Positions 35,034 through 43,758 of a stretch of DNA of 64,000 nucleotides are shown here, in pieces (the stretch's first letter is position 1; each line of letters begins with the position of its first letter). The notes under the pieces were generated by a model, which saw nothing but the letters and a program-made list of their open reading frames with translations, did not search any database and was not told where the DNA came from. The stretch covers positions 186,001 through 250,000 of the forward strand of contig NZ_JACVHC010000005.1 in NCBI RefSeq assembly GCF_017976235.1, read 5' to 3'. The stretch comes from Pseudomonas anatoliensis (GTDB taxonomy: Bacteria > Pseudomonadota > Gammaproteobacteria > Pseudomonadales > Pseudomonadaceae). A program made the translations under genes and the position numbers.

Positions 35034-36788
35034 ATGAGCCAAACCATCTCTCCTCCGCAACTACGCGCCACCACCCCGACGCAAACGCGCCTGTCGTTTT
35101 GCGAAGCCACCCCGCGCGATCTCAAGCGCTGGATCGCCGGCCTGCCCAAGGCCAACATCGGCGAAACTGCCCGTCAGTTGTACCAGGGCCTCGGCGAACT
35201 CAACCTATTGCTGACCCCCAGCGACAATCGCCTGCAACTGCTGGAGCTGCTGCGTCCCGAGGTGTATTTCGTCTGCCAGCATCTGGAGCGGCACTTTCTG
35301 CATCAGGCGATCATGCTCGACGAGCGTTCACGCAAGATCAGCAACTTGTGTCAGGCGCTGCAAAGTCATCTGGCCATCGGCTACAAGCAGATCGTGCTGC
35401 GCATCGCGCCGAAATACAGCAAGGATCGTGCGGCATTGGTCAGCCAGGCCCTGCAACGGGCGACCCATGCACTCAAAGGCCAACTGGTGCGCGCGACGCA
35501 GCTGTACAGCTCGCCGCCAGAGCATCTGTGGTTCGAGCTGCATCAGCTGTATCGCACCGCGTGTGCATTGCAGCTGCAACAACGTCGTGTACACGATGAT
35601 CTCGCCAGCCTGACGCCCGAACTGAGTGTCGAACAAACCTACCTCGCCACACTGTTATTGGGCAGTGCCCGTTGCAATCAACTGCGCCAGAACCAGATCG
35701 CCCGGCTCGCGGAAGTCCTGGAGCCGTGGAGCGCGCTGCTCAAGCTCTATCCCGGCAGCCCGGACGATGGCTTGTTTGCGGTCAGCGCTGAAATCGACGC
35801 CGGCCCGCGCTATCGCAGTATGTTCCGCAACGAGCAAAAGGCCGGACTGCTCGGCTTTGATCCTCAGCTATTGGTGAATGCCGTCGAAGCGCACCTGCTG
35901 CGCCAGCACACCTCGACGCCGCTGGCCGTACCGGCGGGGCTCAGTTTCGACACTCTGCAACATTTACACGCGACCTGGGGCCAGGCGGCCGAGCGCAGTT
36001 TCCAGCGCACAGTGGGTCAGGGCAACCTGACCGTGTGCGTCGGCATGAGCGCCCTGCACTTCTTCCTGGGCGGCGAGCGTACGTTCAGCGATCTGCTGAA
36101 ACATCCCGGCGCCCGTGCGGCAAACTTCAACAGCGTGGTGGCCAAGGGTGAAAAGGACAGTTGGAGCCAGGCGTTCGACGCCGCGCCGCAGAGCAAGGCT
36201 GACGAGTTTTTACCCTACGAGGAAATCCAGTACGACCGTCTGGTCGAGGACGAAAACAGCACCGACAGCACGCCGCACTACCCGACTTATGCGTTGCCGG
36301 TAATCAATCACAGCCCCGGTGGGTATTGCCTGGGCTGGCCGCAAGAGGTGCCCACCGAGCTGCAGGCCGGAGAAATGCTCGGGATTCAGGACAGTGTGAG
36401 TCTTGGCTGGAGCATTGCGGTGATTCGCTGGATTCGTCAGGTGCGTGGCAGCGGTACGCAGATGGGCATCGAATTGGTGGCGCCGCATGCCGAGCCGTGC
36501 GGCCTGCAACTGGTGCGCTCGCGGGACGATCACAGCCATTACTTACGCGGATTGCTGTTGCCGCAGATCAGCGCGATCGATCTGCCAGCAACGTTACTGG
36601 CACCACGCTTGCCGTTTCAGGAAGGCAGCAAAGTGCTGATCAACACCCAGGGCGAAGAACACCGCGCCGGTCTGGATCGACGGGTGGCGAGTACGCACAG
36701 CTTCAATCAGTTTGCTTATCGATCGCTGGAGGCCGCGCAGAATGGCGGGAGCGAGGAGGATTTTGATTCTCTTTGGAAGTCGCTTTAA
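35034..36788 (+). CDS. fimW: FimW-like c-di-GMP effector / type IV pilus-associated protein
   Basis: By position (psd upstream, serB downstream) and size this is the orthologue of P. aeruginosa PA4958, FimW, a c-di-GMP-binding protein that promotes type IV pilus assembly and surface adaptation. The 584-aa product is mainly helical in its first 400 residues. A C-terminal region with NHSPGG, fitting the D/N-x-S-x-x-G half of a PilZ motif, could bind the dinucleotide. The start at 35034 gives MSQTISPPQLRATTPTQTRL; an ATG four codons earlier (35022) is equally possible, and neither has a clear ribosome-binding site. The usual partner fimX is not present next door. Confidence 0.72.
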   Translation: MSQTISPPQLRATTPTQTRLSFCEATPRDLKRWIAGLPKANIGETARQLYQGLGELNLLLTPSDNRLQLLELLRPEVYFVCQHLERHFLHQAIMLDERSRKISNLCQALQSHLAIGYKQIVLRIAPKYSKDRAALVSQALQRATHALKGQLVRATQLYSSPPEHLWFELHQLYRTACALQLQQRRVHDDLASLTPELSVEQTYLATLLLGSARCNQLRQNQIARLAEVLEPWSALLKLYPGSPDDGLFAVSAEIDAGPRYRSMFRNEQKAGLLGFDPQLLVNAVEAHLLRQHTSTPLAVPAGLSFDTLQHLHATWGQAAERSFQRTVGQGNLTVCVGMSALHFFLGGERTFSDLLKHPGARAANFNSVVAKGEKDSWSQAFDAAPQSKADEFLPYEEIQYDRLVEDENSTDSTPHYPTYALPVINHSPGGYCLGWPQEVPTELQAGEMLGIQDSVSLGWSIAVIRWIRQVRGSGTQMGIELVAPHAEPCGLQLVRSRDDHSHYLRGLLLPQISAIDLPATLLAPRLPFQEGSKVLINTQGEEHRAGLDRRVASTHSFNQFAYRSLEAAQNGGSEEDFDSLWKSL

Positions 36789-36793
36789 AAACA

Positions 36794-36948
36794 AAAGATC
36801 GCAGCCTTCGGCAGCTCCTACAGGGAAATACAAATTCCTGTGCAGGAGCTGCCGCAGGCTGCGATCTTTTGATCTTTAGTTCACAGCAAATACAGAGGCA
36901 ATACCCATCCCCTGTAGGAGCTGCCGCAGGCTGCGATCTTTTGATCGT
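36794..36948. repeat. Array of three REP palindromes between fimW and serB
   Basis: One inverted and two direct copies of the REP core lie at 36794-36825, 36836-36872 and 36912-36948. They fill the whole gap between two convergent genes and may end both transcripts. In P. aeruginosa fimX occupies this interval. Confidence 0.88.
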
Positions 36949-36952
36949 TAAA

Positions 36953-38167
36953 TCACAGCTGCCCGTCGCGATCGCGGAAACCCAGCAGATACAGCACGCC
37001 ATCCAGACCCAAGGTCGAGATCGCCTGTTTCGCCGACTGTTTGACCAGCGGTTTGGCGCGGAACGCCACACCCAACCCGGCAATCGCCAGCATCGGCAGG
37101 TCATTCGCGCCGTCGCCGACCGCGATGGTTTGCTCCAGACGCAAACCTTCCTTGTGCGCCAACTCTTTCAGCAGATCAGCCTTGCGCTGCGCATCGACAA
37201 TCGGCTCGATTGCCACGCCGGTGCACTTGCCGTCGACCACTTCCAGTTCGTTGGCGAACACGTAATCGATGCCGAGCTTGGCCTGCAACTGCTTGGCGAA
37301 GTAGGTGAAGCCGCCAGACAGGATGGCGGTCTTGTAGCCCAGACGCTTGAGTTCGGCGAACAGGGTTTCGGCGCCTTCGGTCAGGCGCAGCGAAGCACCG
37401 ATCGAATCCAGCACGCTGACGTCGAGGCCTTTTAGCAACGCCAGACGCTCTTTGAAACTCTCACGGAAATCCAGTTCGCCGGCCATGGCGCGCTCGGTGA
37501 TCTGCGAAACCTGCTCGCCAACACCGGCGGCCTTGGCCAGTTCGTCGATGACTTCGGCTTCAATCAGCGTCGAGTCCATGTCGAACACCGCCAGGCGACG
37601 GTTACGGCGGAACAGCGAATCTTCCTGGAAGGCGATGTCGACGTTCAGTTCCTGCGCGACACTGAGGAATTCAGCACGCAACGCCTGCGGATCGGCCGCT
37701 TCGCCACGCACGGAAAACTCGATGCAGCCCTTGCCCTTGTCGGCCGGGGTGTCCAGCGGCATGCGACCCGACAGACGGTCAATGTGATCGATGTTCAGGC
37801 CGTATTTGGCAGTGATCGAACTGACAGCCTGCAATTGGCCGGCCGTCACTTTGCGGGTCAACAGGGTGACGATGTGGCGTTTCTTGCCCTGATTGCCCAC
37901 CCATTGCTGGTAATCCTCTTCCGACACCGGAGTGAAGCGCACCTGCTGGTCGAGCTCGTAGCCCTTGAACAGGATGTCCTTGAGCACGGATTTGCCTTGC
38001 TCGGAGTCGGGAATTTCAACCAGGATGCCGAACGACAGGGTGTCGTGGATCACCGCCTGACCGATGTCGAGAATGTTCACGCCACCTTGGGCCAGAACAC
38101 CCGTAATGGCCGCCGTCAGACCAGGACGGTCGACTCCCGTGATGTTAATCAGGACGATTTCGCGCAA
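36953..38167 (-). CDS. serB: Phosphoserine phosphatase SerB
   Basis: SerB carries out the last step of serine synthesis. The 404-aa product has two N-terminal ACT-like regions (EIVLINITGVDRPGLTAAIT; HIVTLLTRKVTAGQLQAVSS) that are typical of Pseudomonas SerB. A HAD domain follows, with the nucleophile in FDMDSTLIEAE (D196, D198), LSGGFTYFA, and GDGANDLPML for Mg binding. The start is taken as TTG at 38167 (MREIVLINIT); no ATG fits, and an in-frame TTG five codons earlier is less family-like. A GGGGG run lies just upstream. It is divergent from the YtjB-like gene, as serB and ytjB/smp are in E. coli. Confidence 0.94.
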   Translation of the reverse strand: MREIVLINITGVDRPGLTAAITGVLAQGGVNILDIGQAVIHDTLSFGILVEIPDSEQGKSVLKDILFKGYELDQQVRFTPVSEEDYQQWVGNQGKKRHIVTLLTRKVTAGQLQAVSSITAKYGLNIDHIDRLSGRMPLDTPADKGKGCIEFSVRGEAADPQALRAEFLSVAQELNVDIAFQEDSLFRRNRRLAVFDMDSTLIEAEVIDELAKAAGVGEQVSQITERAMAGELDFRESFKERLALLKGLDVSVLDSIGASLRLTEGAETLFAELKRLGYKTAILSGGFTYFAKQLQAKLGIDYVFANELEVVDGKCTGVAIEPIVDAQRKADLLKELAHKEGLRLEQTIAVGDGANDLPMLAIAGLGVAFRAKPLVKQSAKQAISTLGLDGVLYLLGFRDRDGQL

Positions 38168-38238
38168 CGCGCACCCCCGCAACTGGAAAAAAACCGCATT
38201 CTACGCACTTTCAGTGACCATCGGGCACAGCGAGCGCT

Positions 38239-38266
38239 TTGCCGGTCTAGGGCCTGTCGCTATACT
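38239..38266 (+). promoter_or_regulatory. Putative sigma-70 promoter for the AhpA/YtjB-like gene
   Basis: TTGCCG (38239-38244), a 16-base spacer and TATACT (38261-38266) match the -35 and -10 boxes at 4/6 and 5/6. They lie 36 bp upstream of the GTG start, in the serB divergent gap. Confidence 0.45.
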
Positions 38267-38301
38267 GCGCGTCAACTTCACGGACAAAAGAGCCGAGCTC
38301 A

Positions 38302-39813
38302 GTGAACCGGCCTACGCCAGTTAAAACCGATAACTTCTTCCTGCTGATCTTCCGTGCACTGCGCCACCGCCGTGTACCGATTGCATTGCGCATTGCCAGC
38401 CATAACGTGATCCTGGTCGCTCTGGCCCTGGTGATCTATGCCGGCGTGATGGGTTTGCAATTCAAGCAGGCCATGCACGAGCAGGCCGATGCGCTGGGCG
38501 AAAGCCTGACCACGCAGACCGCCACCTCCGCCACGGAGCTGTTGGTGTCCAACGACATCCTCAGCCTCAACGTGCTGCTCAATAACCTGACCAAGAACAA
38601 ACTGGTGGCCCACGCGGCTATCTATAGCGTGGATAACCGCATCCTCGCCGAATCCGGTCAGCGCCCCAAGCACAGCCTGTTGGGCGAAGCCGAGGGCATG
38701 TACGAGAGCAAGATCACTTTTCAGGACGTGACGGCCGGGCAACTGCGCATCAGCCTGGACATGGATCAGTTCCAGCAGCCAATGACCATCAGCTTGCAGA
38801 GCATGGGCATTCTCAGTGCAATTCTGTTGGCGCTGTCGCTGGCCTTGAGCCTGCGCATGGGCCGCTATCTGTCCACACCGTTGCTGCAATTACGCGTCTG
38901 GCTGCGCCGGATCGACGAGCACACGCCGGGCATAGAGCGTCAGGATGAAATTGGCGATCTGGCCCGTCAGCTGCACGCCAACTACGCGCCGGAACCTGCG
39001 CCCGAGCCTGAGCCGGAACCTGAATTCGAGGACGAGGACGACGAGCCGGAGTTCGAAGTACGCAATCTGCGCGACCCGAGCTTTGACGAAACCCGCCCGT
39101 TGGCCGCGCACAAGCCTGCTCCGCGCCATGTGGTCAGCACCGTCGAAGACGATGATGACGACGACGCGTTCGCCGACCTGCGCGACGAGTCTTTGACTGC
39201 TGTCGCGCCACCGGCCGTGCGCAAAGCGACGCCGAACGTACCGCAACACACCGCCGTGCTGGCGGTGCAATTGGGCTCGCAAGAGCAACTGCGCCGTTTG
39301 CCTCGGGCACGTCTGGAAGAATTGCAGGCGCGCTACCGCGACTGCCTGGATCAAGCCGCTTCGTTGTACCAGGGCGAAATCGAAACCCTGAACGACGGCA
39401 GCACGCTGATGCTGTTCCACACCGAAGACAGCGGCGACGACTACCTGACCAACGCGATCTGCTGCGGCGAGTTGCTGCGCGCACTGGGTCATCAATTGCA
39501 GATAGAAGTCGCCGACAGCGGCATCACCCTGCAATTGCAGCTGGGCCTGACCCTTGGCGATGAGTTGTTCGGTTTGAGCCAGATCGATCTGCTGCTGACT
39601 GATTCGGCGCAGGATGCCCTGGCCCTGTCGCAACACAGCCGCAACCTGCTGCTGGTCGAGCGCAAGATCAGTGATGACGCGCTGATCCGTCAGCGTGCGC
39701 GGATCCGCCCGATTGCCAGCCCTGAGGGCGCTTGCTGCGTAGAGCGGTTGATGGAGCCTTATCCATCGATGCTGGAACGGCAACTGGCGCGGATGCATGA
39801 GCGTCGGGCTTAA
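38302..39813 (+). CDS. AhpA/YtjB (Smp) family inner-membrane protein
   Basis: The 503-aa protein begins at a GTG (MNRPTPVKTDNFFLLIFRAL). It has a transmembrane helix near residue 35 (NVILVALALVIYAGVMG), a periplasmic sensor-like domain, a second helix near 175 (MGILSAILLALSLALSL) and a HAMP-like segment. A very acidic low-complexity stretch of Pro-Glu and Asp repeats (about 230-255 and 283-291) follows, then a C-terminal domain that resembles a degenerate cyclase or GAF fold. The N-terminal half matches the Smp/YtjB family, paired with serB in many gammaproteobacteria. The function is unknown. Confidence 0.82.
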   Translation: MNRPTPVKTDNFFLLIFRALRHRRVPIALRIASHNVILVALALVIYAGVMGLQFKQAMHEQADALGESLTTQTATSATELLVSNDILSLNVLLNNLTKNKLVAHAAIYSVDNRILAESGQRPKHSLLGEAEGMYESKITFQDVTAGQLRISLDMDQFQQPMTISLQSMGILSAILLALSLALSLRMGRYLSTPLLQLRVWLRRIDEHTPGIERQDEIGDLARQLHANYAPEPAPEPEPEPEFEDEDDEPEFEVRNLRDPSFDETRPLAAHKPAPRHVVSTVEDDDDDDAFADLRDESLTAVAPPAVRKATPNVPQHTAVLAVQLGSQEQLRRLPRARLEELQARYRDCLDQAASLYQGEIETLNDGSTLMLFHTEDSGDDYLTNAICCGELLRALGHQLQIEVADSGITLQLQLGLTLGDELFGLSQIDLLLTDSAQDALALSQHSRNLLLVERKISDDALIRQRARIRPIASPEGACCVERLMEPYPSMLERQLARMHERRA

Positions 39814-39835
39814 GCCCTAGCCCTGATGCACAGAA

Positions 39836-39869
39836 GCCCGCAGACGAGTGATTGTCTGCGGGCTTTTTT
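39836..39869 (+). terminator. Intrinsic terminator after the AhpA/YtjB-like gene
   Basis: The arms GCCCGCAGAC (39836-39845) and GTCTGCGGGC (39854-39863) form a 10-bp stem followed by six T residues, 23 bp past the stop. This is a canonical intrinsic terminator on the plus strand. Confidence 0.92.
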
Positions 39870-39909
39870 GTGGTCACCTGAAAGGATCTTCGAACGCGGA
39901 ATCGGATCG

Positions 39910-39994
39910 TGTAGGAGCTGCGGCACGCTGCGATCTTTTGATCTTGATCCTGAAGACCAGATCAAAAGATCGCAGCCTTCGGCAGCTCCTACAG
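39910..39994. repeat. REP doublet between two terminators
   Basis: An inverted pair of the CTGTAGGAGCTGC family with the GATCTTTTGATC core. The left arm carries two or three substitutions (GCGGCACGC for GCCGAAGGC). It sits between convergent genes. Confidence 0.88.
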
Positions 39995-40026
39995 GGCTCG
40001 CGTGTGTTATTCGTTCGTCCAGACAC

Positions 40027-40050
40027 AACAAAGCCCGCACATGGCGGGCT
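40027..40050 (-). terminator. Intrinsic terminator after the PqiC-like gene
   Basis: Read on the minus strand, AGCCCGC (40050-40044) pairs with GCGGGCT (40038-40032) around a five-base loop, and TTTGTTG follows. It is 22 bp past the stop of the lipoprotein gene. Confidence 0.75.
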
Positions 40051-40071
40051 CTGTCTTGACTCGATCCAGCC

Positions 40072-40788
40072 TTAGAAGCGAAACACTTCCATGTCTGTAC
40101 GAATCGGCGATGCCATCGGGATCTTCGGCTGCTTCTCGGCTTCCTCGGCCCGCGCTGCGGGTTTCTGCGCCGCTTTACGCGGTGCTTCTGCCACAGGAGG
40201 CTGATTGGCCAATGGCTTGAGCGCTACCGACAGTTGCTCGGCCAGACGCTGCAACAGAATGCCTTGCGCCTTCACCTGCGACGCCGTGCTTCCCAGATGC
40301 AACTCTTGCAGATGAACAATGCGGTTATCGCGCACCTTGCCGCGACGGTCGATCAAGCGCCATTGCGCATCGAGAATCGCCGGTTGCTTCGCACCGGAGT
40401 CCAGACGCGTGATGGTCAGCAACACCTGCACATCCGGGGTGAACCCGCCAGTGGCCGGTGCCAGAACGACACGCTGGCTGTCCAGATGACCGGAAACCTG
40501 ACGCATCAGCAACTGATCAATATCCGACGAAAGGCTACCAGCCCAACGACCATCGGTCGCCGCTTGCAGGCTGCCATCCGGCTGACGTTGCAACAGGGTC
40601 TCACGTTGCAGGTAATCGGCTACGACTACCGGGCCCAGTAAAACCGCCATGCCCGCGCTTTGCGCGGGCTGAACCGGACTTCCGCTGTCCAGTTGATACA
40701 GCGACACCGGCTGGTGAACGCTGCAACCCGCCAGGCCAAGAACGCCAGCGAGTAACAAAATAAGTGGAAGGCGCAGCGCAGTCATCAT
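40072..40788 (-). CDS. PqiC/ABC-type transport auxiliary lipoprotein
   Basis: The start at 40788 (MMTALRLPLILLLAGVLGLA) gives a lipoprotein signal with a lipobox L-A-G-C, so the mature protein starts at Cys and is anchored in the outer membrane. The 238-aa product then has S-L-Y-Q-L-D, the family's typical first strand, and an ABC_trans_aux (DUF330) domain. Such proteins pair with MCE-type lipid transporters. No MCE or PqiAB genes are adjacent here, so its partner is elsewhere or it acts alone. The Ala/Lys/Glu-rich C-terminal tail is probably disordered. It lies 173 bp downstream of parC. Confidence 0.82.
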   Translation of the reverse strand: MMTALRLPLILLLAGVLGLAGCSVHQPVSLYQLDSGSPVQPAQSAGMAVLLGPVVVADYLQRETLLQRQPDGSLQAATDGRWAGSLSSDIDQLLMRQVSGHLDSQRVVLAPATGGFTPDVQVLLTITRLDSGAKQPAILDAQWRLIDRRGKVRDNRIVHLQELHLGSTASQVKAQGILLQRLAEQLSVALKPLANQPPVAEAPRKAAQKPAARAEEAEKQPKIPMASPIRTDMEVFRF

Positions 40789-40920
40789 CCCGTCCAGGTG
40801 GCCGCCACAAAGCTGACCACAGTGAAAATACTCAATAAATATGAAGAACGCTCGGCCACGCCGGCGCTTGAAAGGCCATATCATCCGTGAATATGCGTTC
40901 CGACTCCAGCGCCAAAGCGT

Positions 40921-40946
40921 CGATCTACGCGTTAAATCGTAGATCG
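40921..40946 (-). terminator. Hairpin after parC without a T tract
   Basis: CGATCTACG (40921-40929) and CGTAGATCG (40938-40946) form a perfect 9-bp stem with an eight-base loop, 16 bp past the parC stop. No T run follows on the minus strand, so termination may need Rho or the hairpin may protect the 3' end. Confidence 0.4.
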
Positions 40947-40961
40947 AGCTCTCTAGGACGC

Positions 40962-43226
40962 CTAATTGAGGTTTTCGACGAGCAGCGCATCGACCCGCTG
41001 GAAGCCACGCGGAAGCTTGTTACCACGACGTCCGCGCTCACCTTTGTAGTGTTCGAGGTCGTCGGCCTTCAGCGACAACGTGCGTTTTCCGGCCTGCAAC
41101 ACCAGGGTGGAGCCTTCCGGAATGACCGCGATGTCCGTGACATATTCTTCGCGACTGGCGACACGCTCACCGGGAATACCGATGATCTTGTTGCCTTTGC
41201 CCTTACCTAATTGTGGCAGATCGCTGATTTTGAAGATCAGCAGGCGACCTTCGGTCGTGACCGAGGCCAGCCAGTTGTGCTCACGATCAGCCACCGGCCG
41301 TGGCGCGATGACTTTAGCGTTGTTCGGCAGGCTCAACAGCGCCTTGCCGGCCTTGTTCTTGGCTTGCAGGTCTTCACCTTTAACCACGAAGCCATACCCG
41401 GCGTCGGAAGCGATCACGTACAACGCATCGTCTTCGGGCATCAGCACGCATTCAAACGTCGCACCCGGTGGCGGTGTCAGACGACCGGTCAACGGTTCGC
41501 CCTGGCCACGCGCCGACGGCAACGTGTGCGCAGCGACCGAATAGCTGCGGCCGGTGGAGTCAATCACCACGGCAGACTGGTTGGAGCGCCCCGCCGCCGA
41601 GGTCTTGAAGCCGTCGCCAGCCTTGTAAGACAGGCCGGTGGCGTCGATGTCGTGACCCTTGGCAGAACGGATCCAGCCTTTTTCCGAGAGCACGACGGTG
41701 ACTTTCTCGTTCGGCAGCAGATCGTGCTCGGTCAGCGCTTTGGCTTCGGCGCGCTCGACGATTGGCGAGCGGCGGTCGTCGCCATAGGTCTCTGCATCCT
41801 TGATCAGCTCGGTGCGCACCAGTTTCTTCAACTTGGCTTCGCTGCCCAGCAGGGCTTGCAGCTTGGCTTGCTCCTTGAGCAGTTCGTCCTGCTCGTCGCG
41901 CAGCTTCATCTCTTCCAGTCGCGCCAATTGACGCAGACGGGTGTCGAGAATGTAGTCAGCCTGAATTTCGCTGAGGGCGAAACGCTCGATCAGCTTGAGC
42001 TTCGGGTGTTCCTCGGTACGGATGATGTGAATCACTTCATCCAGGTTGAGGTAGGCAATCAACAAACCGTCCAACAGGTGCAGGCGACGCTCGACCTTGT
42101 CGAGGCGGAATTGCAGGCGGCGACGTACGGTCTGCACGCGGAACTCCAGCCATTCGACCAGCAATGCGCGCAGGTTTTTCAGCTGCGGCTTGCCATCCAG
42201 ACCGATGATGTTGACGTTGACCCGGTAGGTCGACTCCAGCTCGGTGCTGGCGAACAGATGCTGCATCAATGCTTCGTGATCGACGCGGCTGTTGACCGGA
42301 ATGATCACGATGCGGCACGGGTTTTCGTGGTCGGACTCGTCACGCAGGTCAGCAATCTGCGGCGCTTTCGACGGTTTGGCCTGCATCAGCGCGGCGATCT
42401 GCTCCAGCACTTTGGCCCCGGAGACCTGATGCGGCAGCGCGGTGACGATGATGTCGCCGTCCTCGACGTGGTACACGGCGCGCATGCGCACCGAGCCCTT
42501 GCCGGTTTCGTACATTTTCAGCAGGTCGGCGCGCGGTGTGATGATTTCCGCTTCGGTCGGATAATCCGGGCCCTGAATGTGTTCACAGAGCTGTTCAACC
42601 GTGGCTTTCGGCTCATCAAGCAGGCGCACGCACGCGGTCGCGACTTCGCGCAGGTTATGCGGCGGTACGTCGGTGGCCATGCCCACGGCGATACCGGTGG
42701 TGCCGTTGAGCAAAATGTTGGGCAGGCGCGCCGGCAACACCAGCGGCTCCTGCAGGGTGCCGTCGAAGTTCGGGCCCCAGTCCGCGGTGCCTTGGCCCAG
42801 TTCGCTGAGCAGCACTTCGGAATAGCGCGACAAACGCGCTTCGGTATAACGCATGGCAGCGAAGGACTTGGGATCATCCGGCGCACCCCAGTTGCCCTGG
42901 CCGTCGACCAGCGTGTAGCGATAGCTGAACGGCTGGGCCATCAACACCATCGCTTCGTAGCACGCCGAGTCGCCGTGCGGGTGGAACTTGCCGAGCACGT
43001 CGCCGACGGTACGCGCCGATTTCTTGTGCTTGGAATCGGCGTCCAGGCCCAACTCGCTCATCGCGTAGATGATCCGCCGCTGTACCGGTTTCAGGCCGTC
43101 GCCGATATGCGGCAGGGCACGGTCCATGATCACGTACATGGAGTAGTTGAGGTAGGCACTTTCGGTGAAGTCAGCCAGCGAGCGGCGTTCAACACCGTCC
43201 AGGCTAAGATCAAGGGGATTGCTCAT
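40962..43226 (-). CDS. parC: DNA topoisomerase IV subunit A ParC
   Basis: ParC is the breakage-reunion subunit of topoisomerase IV, which unlinks daughter chromosomes. The start at 43226 (MSNPLDLSLDGVERRSLADF) gives 754 aa. The active-site Tyr lies in AAMRYTEARLS. The quinolone-target segment GKFHPHGDSACYEAM keeps S87 and E91, the susceptible state. The C-terminal beta-pinwheel domain (about 500-750) is complete. It is the last gene of the parE-phytase-like-protease-parC string, with only 7 bp to the upstream protease gene. Confidence 0.97.
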   Translation of the reverse strand: MSNPLDLSLDGVERRSLADFTESAYLNYSMYVIMDRALPHIGDGLKPVQRRIIYAMSELGLDADSKHKKSARTVGDVLGKFHPHGDSACYEAMVLMAQPFSYRYTLVDGQGNWGAPDDPKSFAAMRYTEARLSRYSEVLLSELGQGTADWGPNFDGTLQEPLVLPARLPNILLNGTTGIAVGMATDVPPHNLREVATACVRLLDEPKATVEQLCEHIQGPDYPTEAEIITPRADLLKMYETGKGSVRMRAVYHVEDGDIIVTALPHQVSGAKVLEQIAALMQAKPSKAPQIADLRDESDHENPCRIVIIPVNSRVDHEALMQHLFASTELESTYRVNVNIIGLDGKPQLKNLRALLVEWLEFRVQTVRRRLQFRLDKVERRLHLLDGLLIAYLNLDEVIHIIRTEEHPKLKLIERFALSEIQADYILDTRLRQLARLEEMKLRDEQDELLKEQAKLQALLGSEAKLKKLVRTELIKDAETYGDDRRSPIVERAEAKALTEHDLLPNEKVTVVLSEKGWIRSAKGHDIDATGLSYKAGDGFKTSAAGRSNQSAVVIDSTGRSYSVAAHTLPSARGQGEPLTGRLTPPPGATFECVLMPEDDALYVIASDAGYGFVVKGEDLQAKNKAGKALLSLPNNAKVIAPRPVADREHNWLASVTTEGRLLIFKISDLPQLGKGKGNKIIGIPGERVASREEYVTDIAVIPEGSTLVLQAGKRTLSLKADDLEHYKGERGRRGNKLPRGFQRVDALLVENLN

Positions 43227-43233
43227 GCAGGCC

Positions 43234-43758
43234 TCATCGGTTCGTTGTCTGGCGCAGCAGCATGGTGCCACCGCGCTGAGTAAATTCAAGTTTGTTCAGG
43301 GCGCTCATGCCGAGCAGCACCTGATCACCATGCAACCCCGGCGCCACCAGCGCGCGGACATCCCGCAGCACGATGTCGCCCAGTTGCAGGCGAGCGATTT
43401 TTGTACGATAGCCCTGGCTCAGGCCATTGGCCGTGCTCAGGGTCACACCGAAACCTTCTTCCAGCTTCAAACGCTTGGCCAGATCCGCCGGGATCGCTAC
43501 ATCGGTCGCGCCGGTGTCGAGCATGAACTCAACCGGTTCGCCGTTGATCTGACCGCTGGCGACAAAGTGCCCTTGGGCATTGCTCGCCAGTTTCACTTCG
43601 ATAAATCCTGCGCCCTGCTCCGAACTCACGACGACGTTCGGATTCTGCTGGCGTTGTTCCCACTGACCAAAAAACCGCGTCGCCAGAAACAGTGCCGCAC
43701 ACCAGGCCAGAATCATCAGTACCCGGCCGGCGCGCTTGCCCGGCGGTTGCTGGCTCAT
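43234..43758 (-). CDS. Membrane-anchored retropepsin-like aspartic protease
   Basis: The 174-aa protein has one N-terminal transmembrane helix (about 11-30, GRVLMILAWCAALFLATRFF) followed by a single retropepsin-like domain with the catalytic D81-T-G-A-T motif and a partner LGMSALNKL strand, the clan AA type known as TIGR02281 proteins. The active site would act in the periplasm as a dimer. Its ATG overlaps the upstream esterase-like stop (ATGA), so the two are translated together. Substrate unknown. Confidence 0.85.
   Translation of the reverse strand: MSQQPPGKRAGRVLMILAWCAALFLATRFFGQWEQRQQNPNVVVSSEQGAGFIEVKLASNAQGHFVASGQINGEPVEFMLDTGATDVAIPADLAKRLKLEEGFGVTLSTANGLSQGYRTKIARLQLGDIVLRDVRALVAPGLHGDQVLLGMSALNKLEFTQRGGTMLLRQTTNR

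Noticed and set aside
42960..43226. Quinolone-resistance mutation in parC
   Set aside because: The target segment keeps Ser87 and Glu91, the susceptible residues.
41211..43283. A 690-codon open frame on the plus strand opposite parC
   Set aside because: It is the antisense shadow of parC caused by high GC at third positions; its composition is abnormal and no family is recognised.
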